Part shown: positions 28,073-35,721 of the stretch, in pieces | Position numbering within the stretch: position 1 is the first letter of the stretch | Layout of the letters: each line of letters opens with the position of its first letter | Assembly (NCBI RefSeq): GCF_021532275.1 | Contig: NZ_JACBOT010000009.1 | Location: forward strand, 62,001 to 126,000 | Direction of reading: 5' to 3' | Length of the DNA stretch: 64,000 bases | From: Brevibacterium sp. UCMA 11754 | GTDB lineage: Bacteria > Actinomycetota > Actinomycetes > Actinomycetales > Brevibacteriaceae | Program-made: the position numbers and the translations under genes | Notes under the pieces: model-generated | The model's input: only the letters and a program-made list of their open reading frames with translations | Databases searched by the model: none | What the model was told of the DNA's origin: nothing

Positions 28073-30736
28073 GTGAGCTGCGTCGTGCCAGGAGACTCCG
28101 GTGCCGACGTTGACGTCGAGAGGCACGTCCAACTCGAAGGCCGATCCCATCTCCTCGGTCACAATCGACGTTACTGAGTCGACCTCGTCAGGGTGGACGT
28201 CGACGATGATCTCGTCGTGGACCTGGAGCAGGACCGTCGACTTGAAATCGCGGAGGCGGTCGCTGACCTTGAGCATCGCAATCTTCATGATGTCGGCGGC
28301 CGATCCCTGAATCGGGGCGTTGAGGGCCGCGCGTTCGGCCATGTCCCGCAGCTGCCGCCGGTCGCTGTGCAGGGCCGGCAGGTACCGCCTGCGCCCCATG
28401 ATGGTCTCGGTGTAGCCGTTGGCTCGAGCCTGTTCGACGATCTCGTCGAGGTAGTCCTTGACCGCGCCGAAGCGCTCGAAGTACTGCTCCATGAGGTTCT
28501 TCGCTTCGTCCACACCGATCGCCAGCTGTCGGGACAGGCCATAGGCGGAGAGCCCGTAGACCAGTCCGTAGGACATGGCCTTGACCTTCGACCGCATTGC
28601 GGAGTCCACTTCGTCGATGCCGACTCCGAAGACCTTCGAACCGACGTAGGAATGCAGATCCTCGCCGTCCTTGAATGCCTGGATCAGTGCGGCATCGCCG
28701 GACAGGTGAGCCATGATGCGCATTTCGATCTGCGAGTAGTCGGCTGTCAGGAGCCGAGAGCCTTCGATCTCTGGGTCGGAGATGAAGATCTCACGGATAC
28801 GCCGCCCTGATTCGGTGCGGACCGGAATGTTCTGCAGATTCGGGTCGAGCGAGGACAGTCGGCCTGTCGCGGCGACGGTCTGCTGGTAGGTCGTGTGGAT
28901 GCGACCGTCCTCGGCCACGGTCTTGAGCAGACCCACGACGGTCTGCTTGAGCTTCGTCGAATCACGGTAGGCCAGCAGATGCTGCAGGAACGGATGCTCG
29001 GTTTTGATGAACAGCTCCGCCAGCGCCTCGGCGTCGGTGGTGTATCCGGTCTTCGTGCGTTTGGTTTTGGGCATGTCGAGTTCGTCGAAGAGCACGGCCT
29101 GCAGCTGCTTGGGCGATCCGAGGTTGACCTCATGGCCGATCGCCTCATAGGCGAGCTTCGCGCTTTCCTCCGCCTGTTTGGTGAACTCATCGATGAGCCC
29201 GGACAGACCCGCTTCATCGACTGCGATGCCTGCCAGCTCCATCTTGGCCAGCACCGGAACCAGCGGCAGTTCGATGTGGCGGTAGACCTGGCTCATGTTC
29301 GCTTCATCGATTGCCAGAGCCAGAATCTCGTGGACTTCGAGCAGCGCGGCAGCCCTGTGTCCGTGTGTCTGAGCGGTCTGGTGCGAGTCGAGGTCGAGGG
29401 CCAGCTGTCCGCTGTCACTTCCGGGCTCGCTCAGTTCGATTCCGGCACGTTCGAGTGCGATCTGCGGCAGGTCATAGCTGCGCTGATCGGGCACCAGGAG
29501 GTAAGCGGCCAGAGCCGTGTCACCGGCGAGGTCGTCGACCTCGAGGCCCAGTGAGCGCCAGGCCTTGATCTGCGTCTTCGCGCTGTGCATGATGAGGGTC
29601 TTCGTCCGCAGCGCCGAACTCAGATTCGCAACGGCGCTCTCCCCCGCCTCGGCGAGGTCGACGACCCAGGCTTCCTCCGGTGTGCCGGAAACGGCGAGGA
29701 CCCGAACATCGCCGTGCCCGAGTTCGTAACTCGCATCGGAGTCAAGCGCGAGCACATCGGAATCAGCCATCTTCTCAAGCAGGCCCGGAACATCGAGAGT
29801 CTCTACGATGACTTCGTGGGCGGGTCCGACGGCTTCCTCTGGTACGGCTTCCTCACCGAAGATCGCGCTCAGTCGTTTGCCGAGAGCCTGGAATTCGAGC
29901 TGGTCGAATAGGCTCGATAGTTCACTCGGGTCACCCTCGCCCCATTTCAGGTCGGCGTAGGTCAAGCCAAGGTCGACATCGTCGAGGAGGCGATTGAGTC
30001 GGAAGTTGCGTTCGACCTCAGAGACGTGGTCGCGAAGCTTCTCACCGACCTTGCCCTTGATCGATTCCGCGTTCTCGAGCACTCCGGGCAGGTCACCGTA
30101 AGTCGACAGCCACTTCGCCGCGGTCTTGTCACCGACCCCGGGCACTCCGGGAAGGTTGTCGGCCTTCTCTCCCACCAGAGCAGCGAGCCCGCGGTAGTTC
30201 GCGGGAGTCACCGCGTACTTCTCTTCGATCGCGGCTGGTGTCATGCGATTGAGGTCGCTGACGCCGCGTTTGGGGTAGAGGATCGTCACGGACTCATTGG
30301 AGAGCTGGAACGAGTCCTTGTCTCCGGTCATCACCTCGACGCTGGCGCCTGCTTCGGTGCCCATGCGGGCCATGGTCGCCAGCGCATCGTCGGCCTCGAA
30401 GCCCTCTTTGGTCACCACAGTGATCCCCATCGCGATGACGATGTCCTTGATCAGGTCGATCTGGGGGTGGAACTCCGGTGGCGTCTTGGCCCGTCCAGCC
30501 TTGTACTCCGGATACTCTTCGAGGCGGAACGTCTGACGGCCCAGGTCGAAGGCCACGGCCACATGGCTGGGAGACTCGTCCCTGAGGACATTGATGAGCA
30601 TCGAGATGAAGCCGTAGATGGCGTTCGTCGACTGGCCGGTGCTGGTGGCGAAGTTCTCCACCGGCAGGGCGTGGAATGCCCGGTAGGCCAGAGAGTGTCC
30701 ATCGATGAGCAGGAGGGATTCGTTTACTTGAGTCAC
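28070..30736 (-). CDS. polA: DNA polymerase I
   Basis: Pol I removes RNA primers and fills repair gaps. The 888-residue protein has the 5' nuclease domain (about 1-290; LLLIDGHSLAYRAFHAL, ALVGEKADNLPGVPGVGDKTA), a 3'-5' exonuclease-like domain lacking the usual DxE pair (LALDSDASYE near 330), and a family A polymerase: motif A LLTADYSQIEMR near 660-670, motif B RSKVKAMSYGLVYG near 715-728 and motif C QVHDEII near 838. Loss of proofreading residues is usual in actinobacterial PolA. The GTG at 30736 is preferred over an ATG ten codons earlier because a TAGGCT box ends seven bases before it. Confidence 0.96.
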   Translation of the reverse strand: MTQVNESLLLIDGHSLAYRAFHALPVENFATSTGQSTNAIYGFISMLINVLRDESPSHVAVAFDLGRQTFRLEEYPEYKAGRAKTPPEFHPQIDLIKDIVIAMGITVVTKEGFEADDALATMARMGTEAGASVEVMTGDKDSFQLSNESVTILYPKRGVSDLNRMTPAAIEEKYAVTPANYRGLAALVGEKADNLPGVPGVGDKTAAKWLSTYGDLPGVLENAESIKGKVGEKLRDHVSEVERNFRLNRLLDDVDLGLTYADLKWGEGDPSELSSLFDQLEFQALGKRLSAIFGEEAVPEEAVGPAHEVIVETLDVPGLLEKMADSDVLALDSDASYELGHGDVRVLAVSGTPEEAWVVDLAEAGESAVANLSSALRTKTLIMHSAKTQIKAWRSLGLEVDDLAGDTALAAYLLVPDQRSYDLPQIALERAGIELSEPGSDSGQLALDLDSHQTAQTHGHRAAALLEVHEILALAIDEANMSQVYRHIELPLVPVLAKMELAGIAVDEAGLSGLIDEFTKQAEESAKLAYEAIGHEVNLGSPKQLQAVLFDELDMPKTKRTKTGYTTDAEALAELFIKTEHPFLQHLLAYRDSTKLKQTVVGLLKTVAEDGRIHTTYQQTVAATGRLSSLDPNLQNIPVRTESGRRIREIFISDPEIEGSRLLTADYSQIEMRIMAHLSGDAALIQAFKDGEDLHSYVGSKVFGVGIDEVDSAMRSKVKAMSYGLVYGLSAYGLSRQLAIGVDEAKNLMEQYFERFGAVKDYLDEIVEQARANGYTETIMGRRRYLPALHSDRRQLRDMAERAALNAPIQGSAADIMKIAMLKVSDRLRDFKSTVLLQVHDEIIVDVHPDEVDSVTSIVTEEMGSAFELDVPLDVNVGTGVSWHDAAH

Positions 30737-30743
30737 ATGGCAT

Positions 30744-30749
30744 AGCCTA
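30744..30749 (-). promoter_or_regulatory. candidate leaderless promoter -10 of polA
   Basis: TAGGCT ends seven bases before the GTG at 30736, and there is no Shine-Dalgarno. The alternative ATG at 30766 would place this box inside the coding region. Confidence 0.5.
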
Positions 30750-30777
30750 TCGTTCAAAACTGACATGAAGGAGAACG

Positions 30778-31236
30778 ATGTTCAGACCGGACGCATCACT
30801 GACTGCGGAGACCACCGAGGAGCAGTGCAGACAGCTGCTCGGCCAGCTCAACGCCCCCGACGCAGTCGGTGATCTGGCGGCGAAGATGGGGATCGAGTTC
30901 ACAGAGCTGACCCACGACCACGTCATGGGCACCACACCGGTAGCGGGCAACACTCAGCCCATGGGCCTCTTCCACGGCGGCGGCCATGTCGTACTCGCCG
31001 AGTCCCTGGCCTCGATGCATTCGTTCCTCATCTCCGGCGGGAAGAACGTCGTCGGCGTCGACCTCAATGCCACACATCTGCGAGCGGCGAGGGACGGCAC
31101 AGTGACCGGCCGCGCCGAGGTGCTTCACCAGGGACGCACGATCGTGTCTCACGAGGTGAAGATGACCGATGCCGCCGGTCGGCTCCTCTCAATCGTGCGC
31201 ATCACGAACATGATCCTCAAAACCGAGCCCAAATGA
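30778..31236 (+). CDS. PaaI-type hotdog-fold thioesterase
   Basis: A 152-residue single hotdog-domain protein, likely an acyl-CoA thioesterase; the substrate is unknown. The family helix and turn are seen in NTQPMGLFHGGGHVVLAESLAS near 59-80, with the usual H-G-G, and the closing strands GVDLNATHLRAARDGTVTGRAEVLHQGRTIVSHEVKM follow (residues about 95-132). The ATG is preceded by AAGGAG. It is divergent from polA, a common placement in actinobacteria. A strong hairpin at 31266-31300 follows. Confidence 0.87.
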   Translation: MFRPDASLTAETTEEQCRQLLGQLNAPDAVGDLAAKMGIEFTELTHDHVMGTTPVAGNTQPMGLFHGGGHVVLAESLASMHSFLISGGKNVVGVDLNATHLRAARDGTVTGRAEVLHQGRTIVSHEVKMTDAAGRLLSIVRITNMILKTEPK

Positions 31237-31265
31237 TCTGCAGGCAGTGACTGCACAACACGTAG

Positions 31266-31300
31266 GAGGCCGGCGAATCCTCATCGGATTCGTCGGCCTC
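31266..31300. terminator. hairpin between thioesterase gene and pdtaR
   Basis: A 15-base stem (31266-31280 with 31286-31300, one G-T pair) and a 5-base loop lie between convergent genes. It can act for both strands. Confidence 0.85.
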
Positions 31301-31335
31301 AATGTGTGTTGGGGGTGTGTCGGGGTGGACGCTGA

Positions 31336-31956
31336 CTACTTGTCGGAGCCGATCTGCTTGAGAACGGTGTCCGCGACCTCGCGCATGGTCAGGCGACGAT
31401 CCATCGAAGTCTTCTGGATCCAGCGGAAGGCTTCGGGCTCGCTCAGACCCATCGAGGTCTGGAGCAGGCTCTTGGCGCGCTCTACGACCTTGCGGGTTTC
31501 GAAGCGTTCAGTCAGATCGGAGATCTCGCTCTCTAGCGAGCTGATCTCTGCATGACGCGACAAGGCGATCTCGAGGGCCGGAATGAGGTCCGCAGCGGTG
31601 AAGGGCTTGACCACGTAGGCCATTGCTCCCGCATCACGAGCCCGCTCGACGAGCTCCTTCTGCGAGAAGGCCGTGAGTAGGACCACCGGAGCGATGCGCG
31701 CCTTGGCGATCCTCTCGGCTGCGGAGATTCCGTCGAGGATAGGCATCTTGATGTCCATCACGACGAGATCGGGGCGCAGCTCTTCGGCCAGGCGGATTGC
31801 GGATTCGCCGTCTGCGGCTTCGCCGACGACGTCGTATCCGACCTCGCGCAGCATCTCGACGATATCGAGACGAATCACGGCCTCGTCTTCCGCCACTACG
31901 ACGCGGCGAACCGGCACGGACTCATCTGAAGTTGGTTGTTCGCTGTTTGAAAGCAC
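31336..31956 (-). CDS. pdtaR: ANTAR-domain response regulator (PdtaR type)
   Basis: A 206-residue response regulator with an N-terminal receiver and a C-terminal ANTAR RNA-binding domain. The receiver has the acidic pair in VVVAEDEAVIRLD, the phospho-acceptor Asp68 in LVVMDIKMP and Lys117 in VVKPFT. ANTAR (about 140-200) includes VVERAKSLLQTSMGLSEPEAFRWIQKTSMDRR. Mycobacterial PdtaR (Rv1626) pairs with the kinase PdtaS and binds a nascent hairpin to allow read-through; no kinase is encoded here. The GTG start follows a TAGACT box by six bases, so the message is probably leaderless. Confidence 0.92.
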   Translation of the reverse strand: MLSNSEQPTSDESVPVRRVVVAEDEAVIRLDIVEMLREVGYDVVGEAADGESAIRLAEELRPDLVVMDIKMPILDGISAAERIAKARIAPVVLLTAFSQKELVERARDAGAMAYVVKPFTAADLIPALEIALSRHAEISSLESEISDLTERFETRKVVERAKSLLQTSMGLSEPEAFRWIQKTSMDRRLTMREVADTVLKQIGSDK

Positions 31957-31962
31957 GGCACC

Positions 31963-31968
31963 AGTCTA
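31963..31968 (-). promoter_or_regulatory. candidate leaderless promoter -10 of pdtaR
   Basis: TAGACT ends six bases before the pdtaR GTG start; no ribosome site is present. Confidence 0.5.
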
Positions 31969-32054
31969 AACCAGGCCCACGCGCGCACCGACCTCGGTAC
32001 CCAAGTTTCTTCTGTGATGGTAGCCACCCGTGTGATGGTCACCACCGCCGCCGA

Positions 32055-32085
32055 TTGTGCAATCACATAAAAGCTGTCGTAAACT
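32055..32085 (+). promoter_or_regulatory. possible promoter of tRNA-Leu
   Basis: TTGTGC (32055-32060) and TAAACT (32080-32085) are 19 bases apart, about 30 bases before the tRNA. The spacing is long, so this is tentative. Upstream, two copies of TGTGATGGT followed by a CCACC-like run (about 32012-32046) form an imperfect direct repeat. Confidence 0.35.
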
Positions 32086-32116
32086 CAACCCTGTCGCGGA
32101 TACTCTCCGCGGCCGA

Positions 32117-32198
32117 GCCGGATTGGCGGAATCGGTAGACGCGGTGCACTCAAAATGCATTGTCGAAAGACGTGTGGGTTCGAGTCCCACATCCGGTA
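32117..32198 (+). tRNA. tRNA-Leu (anticodon CAA)
   Basis: The cloverleaf reads acceptor GCCGGAT (32117-32123) with ATCCGGT (32191-32197), the first pair being G-T. The D arm contains GCGGAATCGGTAGACGC. The anticodon stem GTGCA/TGCAT surrounds CTCAAAA, giving anticodon CAA for UUG codons. A long variable arm (TGTCGAAAGACGT) marks it as class II, and the T arm is GTGGG-TTCGAGT-CCCAC. The 3' CCA is not encoded. Length is 82 bases to the discriminator A. Confidence 0.95.
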
Positions 32199-32243
32199 CT
32201 TATGCTCAGACAGTCAGCGGACAGTCACAGGGCACGAATCAGC

Positions 32244-32285
32244 AGTGAAGGGGCCGGCTAACTCATGTTCGCCGGCCCCTTCACT
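32244..32285 (+). terminator. terminator after tRNA-Leu
   Basis: A perfect 15-base GC-rich stem (32244-32258 with 32271-32285) encloses a 12-base loop, 45 bases downstream of the tRNA. Confidence 0.88.
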
Positions 32286-32535
32286 CATTCCGCCAGGAAC
32301 TTTCCTCAGCGAACTCGGCCAACAGCGAAGCGCTCTGCGCTGTGAGTCGCAGCGGTAAGTAGCATGGTTCACGCAGTGTTTAGTGGCCGATGAGCAGTGC
32401 CTGGCGCGCGGCTTCGTGAGCCGAGGACCAAGTCGACTGCGCGTGCTGCTGCTCAAGAGTGTCAGTGGTCGGGTTTCCGCTCGACGAGTTCGCTTGGGGG
32501 TGACCGAGATTGAAGCTTCTATCATTGCGGAGTCA
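32286..32535. other. stretch without a recognisable gene
   Basis: Between the tRNA terminator and the VOC gene, about 250 bases show no reading frame with plausible content, no tRNA and no clear hairpin. It could be the decayed edge of the accessory region that starts at the tRNA. Confidence 0.5.
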
Positions 32536-32976
32536 CTATCGTTCCGATCCTGTTCCCGCAGGAGTAGGCAGCGGTGAGGCTGTGATCTGCCAAGCGTGCC
32601 CGTCCGTATCGGTGCAGACTCCGGTGAACCCCCAGTCCTGATGCTCGGGTTCTGCCAGGATCGTTCCGCCGGCCGCGTGCATCCTCTCGATGGTGTCGGT
32701 GACACCCGATGCTGATTCTTGCGACAGTCCCAGCAGGCATTCACTGACTGTTGGCGGGGCGACCTCACGGTCACCGATGACCCAGCCGAAGCCACCAGTG
32801 GGGATCAGGGCCAGCACAGTGTGCGCGGTGAGTCGGAACTGCAGCGGCTCGGGAACGCCGTCTTCGGTCGGCTCGCCCAGCGGCTCGAAGCCGAGGCAGT
32901 CGCGGTAGAAGACCATCGCTCGGTGCCGGTCGGCGATGGGCAGGCTGAAAATGAGGTCAACCGGCGTAGTGGACAT
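32536..32976 (-). CDS. VOC-family (glyoxalase-like) protein
   Basis: A 146-residue vicinal-oxygen-chelate fold protein with two babbb modules: LPIADRHRAMVFYRDCLGFEPLG near 13-35 and, in the second half, MHAAGGTILAEPEHQDWGFTGVCTDTDGHAWQI. Members include dioxygenases, isomerases and resistance proteins; the substrate cannot be told here. The ATG at 32976 follows GGAG by six bases; the frame is open further upstream without support. It lies downstream of the HxlR-RibD_C pair on the same strand, separated by 134 bases. Confidence 0.8.
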   Translation of the reverse strand: MSTTPVDLIFSLPIADRHRAMVFYRDCLGFEPLGEPTEDGVPEPLQFRLTAHTVLALIPTGGFGWVIGDREVAPPTVSECLLGLSQESASGVTDTIERMHAAGGTILAEPEHQDWGFTGVCTDTDGHAWQITASPLPTPAGTGSER

Positions 32977-33110
32977 GGTTTCTCCATTCATGTGGTGTAT
33001 GAAGTTTTCGCTCGTGGAGAGCGCCGCCGCGTAGCGAGGATCTCGTAAAAGAGCAGTCGACCGCACAAGAGCCACAAATCAGTCGCGAGGTGCCCAGGAG
33101 GGGAGGTCGT

Positions 33111-33782
33111 TCACCTTGCTGTTTGCGGGACGTGGTAACGAGCTCCCTCTTCGACAGAGTCCTTGCCGTCCTCCACGGTCGCGGTCGCCGCGACGAACTC
33201 GCGCGGTTCCATCACGAGAGAGGTGACGCCGCTGGCGGTGATGGTGCCGCTGGTCACTGCTAGGGAGTGTGCGGGTCCGTCGGCCTCGAACAGGCGCGAT
33301 CCGGAGCCTACGACGACCGGCGCGACGAGCAGCCGGTAGATGTCGACCAGCCCGGCCTCGTGCAGGCTCCTGGCGAGGCGGACGCTGCCGTGCACCTGGA
33401 GCTCGTCGCCGTCCTGGGCTTTGAGTTCACGGATGCGGTCCAGGGCATCGGAGCTCAGGACCGTGGTCGTGTCCGCCCAGACCTCGCCGGTCGGCGAGGA
33501 GGTGACGACGTACTTGCGCAAGGTGTTGATGGCCGTCGCGACCCGGTCCTCGGGGTTGGTGACGCGCGGCCAGTGGCCGGTGAAGGTGTCGTAGGTATGG
33601 CGGCCCAGGAGCAGGGCCGTGGTGTGGCGGTACCACTCGTCGACCGCCTCCCCGCAGCCCTCGTCGAAGTGCGGCAGGAGCCAGCCGCCGCGGGTGAATC
33701 CGCCGCGGGTGTCTTCCTTCGCACCGCCGGGTGATTGGCTGACGCCGTCCAATGTCGTGAACAGGTTGATGCTGAGCTTCAT
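33111..33782 (-). CDS. RibD C-terminal-domain (DHFR-like) reductase
   Basis: A 223-residue stand-alone RibD_C/dihydrofolate-reductase-fold protein. It shows MKLSINLFTTLDGVSQSPGG at the start, LLLGRHTYDTFTGHWP near 57-72, KYVVTSS and the NADPH-binding-like QVHGSVRLARSLHEAGLVDIY. The physiological substrate is unknown. Its Shine-Dalgarno AAAGGA overlaps the stop of the HxlR gene just upstream, so the two are translationally linked and the regulator may control it. Base composition is very GC-rich relative to the neighbours, as if acquired. Confidence 0.82.
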   Translation of the reverse strand: MKLSINLFTTLDGVSQSPGGAKEDTRGGFTRGGWLLPHFDEGCGEAVDEWYRHTTALLLGRHTYDTFTGHWPRVTNPEDRVATAINTLRKYVVTSSPTGEVWADTTTVLSSDALDRIRELKAQDGDELQVHGSVRLARSLHEAGLVDIYRLLVAPVVVGSGSRLFEADGPAHSLAVTSGTITASGVTSLVMEPREFVAATATVEDGKDSVEEGARYHVPQTAR

Positions 33783-33794
33783 GGTGGTGTCCTT

Positions 33795-34454
33795 TCAGGG
33801 GGTGGATGATGACAGTGGGATGTGGAAGGAGCGGGAGAACTCTTCGAGGAGATGGCGGCTCCCCGCGATGGTGACGTCACCCGAGGCCAGTGCCTCCTCG
33901 GGCGTCAGGGTTCCTGCGAGTAGGAGACGCAGCTCGGGGCCGGCGTTGATGGTGAGCTCCGGATCCGACGAGGGCTCGCCGGGGCCCACCGTCACCTCGT
34001 CGCCGCAGGTAGTCGCCCAGGCCGAAGCCGCGCCCGAGCGCACGTGGTAGGTGAGCGGCCCGGCGGGGCCGTCGGGCCGATGGGCGGAGCGCAGCGCGGC
34101 GGCCAGCGAGGAATCCGTGACGACTTCAGACTCCCGGGGAGTGTCCATCGCTTCGGCACCCCACCGCCCGAGGGCGTCCAGGATCGGTTGCAGGTCGTGG
34201 CCGCGGGGCGTCAGCTCGTAGAGCACCCCGCGGGCCGGGGCCGGCGCGGCCCGGCGCGTGATCACGGCCGATTCCTCCAGCTCACGGAGCCTGGTGGTCA
34301 GCACCGTGGTGGGGATGCCGGGCAGCCCCTCGTGCAGGTCCGTGAACCGGCGGGGGCTGACGGTGAGATCGCGGACAATCATCAGTGCCCATCGTTCTCC
34401 GAGCACCTGTGCCGCTCTCGAGATGCCGCAGAACTGTCCGTAGTCCTTACTCAT
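33795..34454 (-). CDS. HxlR-family transcriptional regulator with SCP2-like C-terminus
   Basis: A 219-residue protein with an HxlR winged-helix domain in its first ~105 residues (GQFCGISRAAQVLGERWALMIVRDL, FTDLHEGLPGIPTTVLTTRLREL, YELTPRGHDLQPIL). A C-terminal part of about 100 residues resembles the SCP2 sterol-carrier fold found in some regulators of this family. The early cysteine typical of HxlR is present (FCGIS), suggesting redox or electrophile sensing. The ATG at 34454 is six bases after TATTAT, so the message is probably leaderless. It likely regulates itself and the reductase gene behind it. Confidence 0.85.
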   Translation of the reverse strand: MSKDYGQFCGISRAAQVLGERWALMIVRDLTVSPRRFTDLHEGLPGIPTTVLTTRLRELEESAVITRRAAPAPARGVLYELTPRGHDLQPILDALGRWGAEAMDTPRESEVVTDSSLAAALRSAHRPDGPAGPLTYHVRSGAASAWATTCGDEVTVGPGEPSSDPELTINAGPELRLLLAGTLTPEEALASGDVTIAGSRHLLEEFSRSFHIPLSSSTP

Positions 34455-34460
34455 GCATCC

Positions 34461-34466
34461 ATAATA
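34461..34466 (-). promoter_or_regulatory. candidate leaderless promoter -10 of the HxlR gene
   Basis: TATTAT ends six bases before the ATG at 34454. Upstream, the near-symmetric TTTTACGAAGTGCACTC stretch could hold the regulator's own operator. Confidence 0.5.
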
Positions 34467-34499
34467 CAGAGTGCACTTCGTAAAACACAGTGCCTGCAA

Positions 34500-34716
34500 G
34501 GCTTATCTAAAGTCCCCGTTTAGCAGGGGCGGGGCCCGAGATGACCTCATTCGGTAGGCAGTTCGCCATCGTGCGGATGCTTGACTAACTCGGCCTTGAA
34601 CCTTCGTCGCCTGATCAACATCGTGCACGACTTCCTCAGCAGTCCATCCTGCAAGGGTGCCGTCAGCATAGAAAGGGCCGTCCCAGTTCCTTGGTAGTGG
34701 GACACCGACCCAGACC
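34500..34716. other. probable decayed mobile-element edge
   Basis: No complete gene is seen. A minus-strand frame (34503-34721) ends in TAYRMRSSRAPPLLNGDFR; I do not recognise it with confidence and it may be a scrap of a larger gene. CCCCGTTTAGCAGGGG at 34514-34529 is a short hairpin. The stretch adjoins the recombinase remnant and probably belongs to the same decayed element. Confidence 0.3.
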
Positions 34717-34866
34717 GGCATCCCGGCCGAACGGATCTATGTGGACAAGTAGTCCGAATCCACGGTCGACCGTCCAGGACTGCGTGCAGTCATGGAATAC
34801 GCCCGCGACGGTGACGTCATCGTCGTCCACACACTCGATCGGCTTGGGCACACAGTGCGCGACGGT
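34717..34866 (+). pseudogene. serine recombinase (resolvase) fragment
   Basis: In this frame about 50 residues read like the middle of a Tn3-type resolvase catalytic domain: GIPAERIYVDK, then an in-frame TAG at 34750-34752, then STVDRPGLRAVMEYARDGD and VIVVHTLDRLGHTVRD. Intact relatives continue to the E helix and a DNA-binding domain and begin with a serine-bearing strand; both ends are missing here. The fragment runs straight into the ATPase remnant in another frame, so a deletion joined two genes of a transposon. Confidence 0.75.
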
Positions 34867-34867
34867 G

Positions 34868-35602
34868 CGCACCCATCGCTATATCGGTCTGTGCTGGGGG
34901 CCGCCTGGGGTCGGCAAGACACTTTCCGTCCGGCACTACTCCGGTGTCGATGACTGGGAACAATGGGAATCCCTTTTCACCGACACCCTCGGCCCTGTGC
35001 CGAAACGCGTCCTCGAGGCCCGCACCGCGTTTTTCACTCCCACGGTCATGGCCACCCCGAAACAAATAGACCAGGGCCTGGCCCGAGCATGCCAGCGCAT
35101 CTCCTTCGCCGCCGACTTCGCCGAGCACAGCATCGTCGACCCCTACGTCCATACCGAGTCCCGCTCCAGCGGAAGTACCGAGCTGCTCATCATTGACGAG
35201 GCCGATCGTCTCAAGGCCACCGGCTTTGAACAAGTCCGTGTCTACTTCGACCATCACCGCATGGGCGTCATCCTCATTGGTATGCCCGGCATCGAGAAAC
35301 GCCTCGCCCGCTACCCGCCGCTCTACAGCCGTATCGGCTTCGCCCACGAGTACCGCCAGCTGACCGCGGACGAACTCACCGCAGTCCTGGCCAGACGACT
35401 TCCTGCTGAAGGCGACGCAACCGACGGCGGCGTCGCCCACGCAACCGCCATCGCGACCATCGTCCGGATCACCGTAGGCAACTTCCGCCTCGTCGACCGT
35501 TTACTCATCCAGATCGAGCGCGTGCAGACCGTGGACGACCTAAAGGAGTTGACACCCGAGGTTGTAGAGGCAGCTCGGCAGGCTCTCCTCATCGGCCACT
35601 AA
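34868..35602 (+). pseudogene. TniB/IstB-like transposition ATPase, N-terminally truncated
   Basis: An AAA+ ATPase of the kind that serves DDE transposases (TniB, MuB, IstB-like). About 244 residues remain: RYIGLCWGPPGVGKTLSVRHY with Walker A at the very start, Walker B TELLIIDEADRL near residue 107, a sensor region VILIGMPGIEKRLARYPPLYSRIGF, and a lid ending in GNFRLVDRLLIQIERV. Intact homologues carry roughly 50-80 residues before the P-loop; here the frame instead crosses the out-of-frame resolvase scrap, starting at ATG 34691. No transposase gene is adjacent, so the element is not autonomous. Confidence 0.75.
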
Positions 35603-35673
35603 ACGCCGCGAGAAACGTGCCATTTACCGCTGAGACTCACACGCTCTGCGCCGCAACAGCTCGAAAGACACTT

Positions 35674-35708
35674 CTGGCCGACATGAGCGAAATGCTCATG
35701 CCGGCCAG
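35674..35708. terminator. terminator of the SDF symporter gene
   Basis: A 15-base stem with one mismatch (35674-35688 with 35694-35708) and loop GAAAT lies 14 bases beyond the symporter stop codon and also faces the ATPase remnant. Confidence 0.8.
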
Positions 35709-35721
35709 GTGCCCGACTGTG

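Noticed and set aside
32214..32795. A 193-codon minus-strand frame next to tRNA-Leu
   Set aside because: It spans the tRNA terminator and the VOC gene in another frame and has no plausible domain content.
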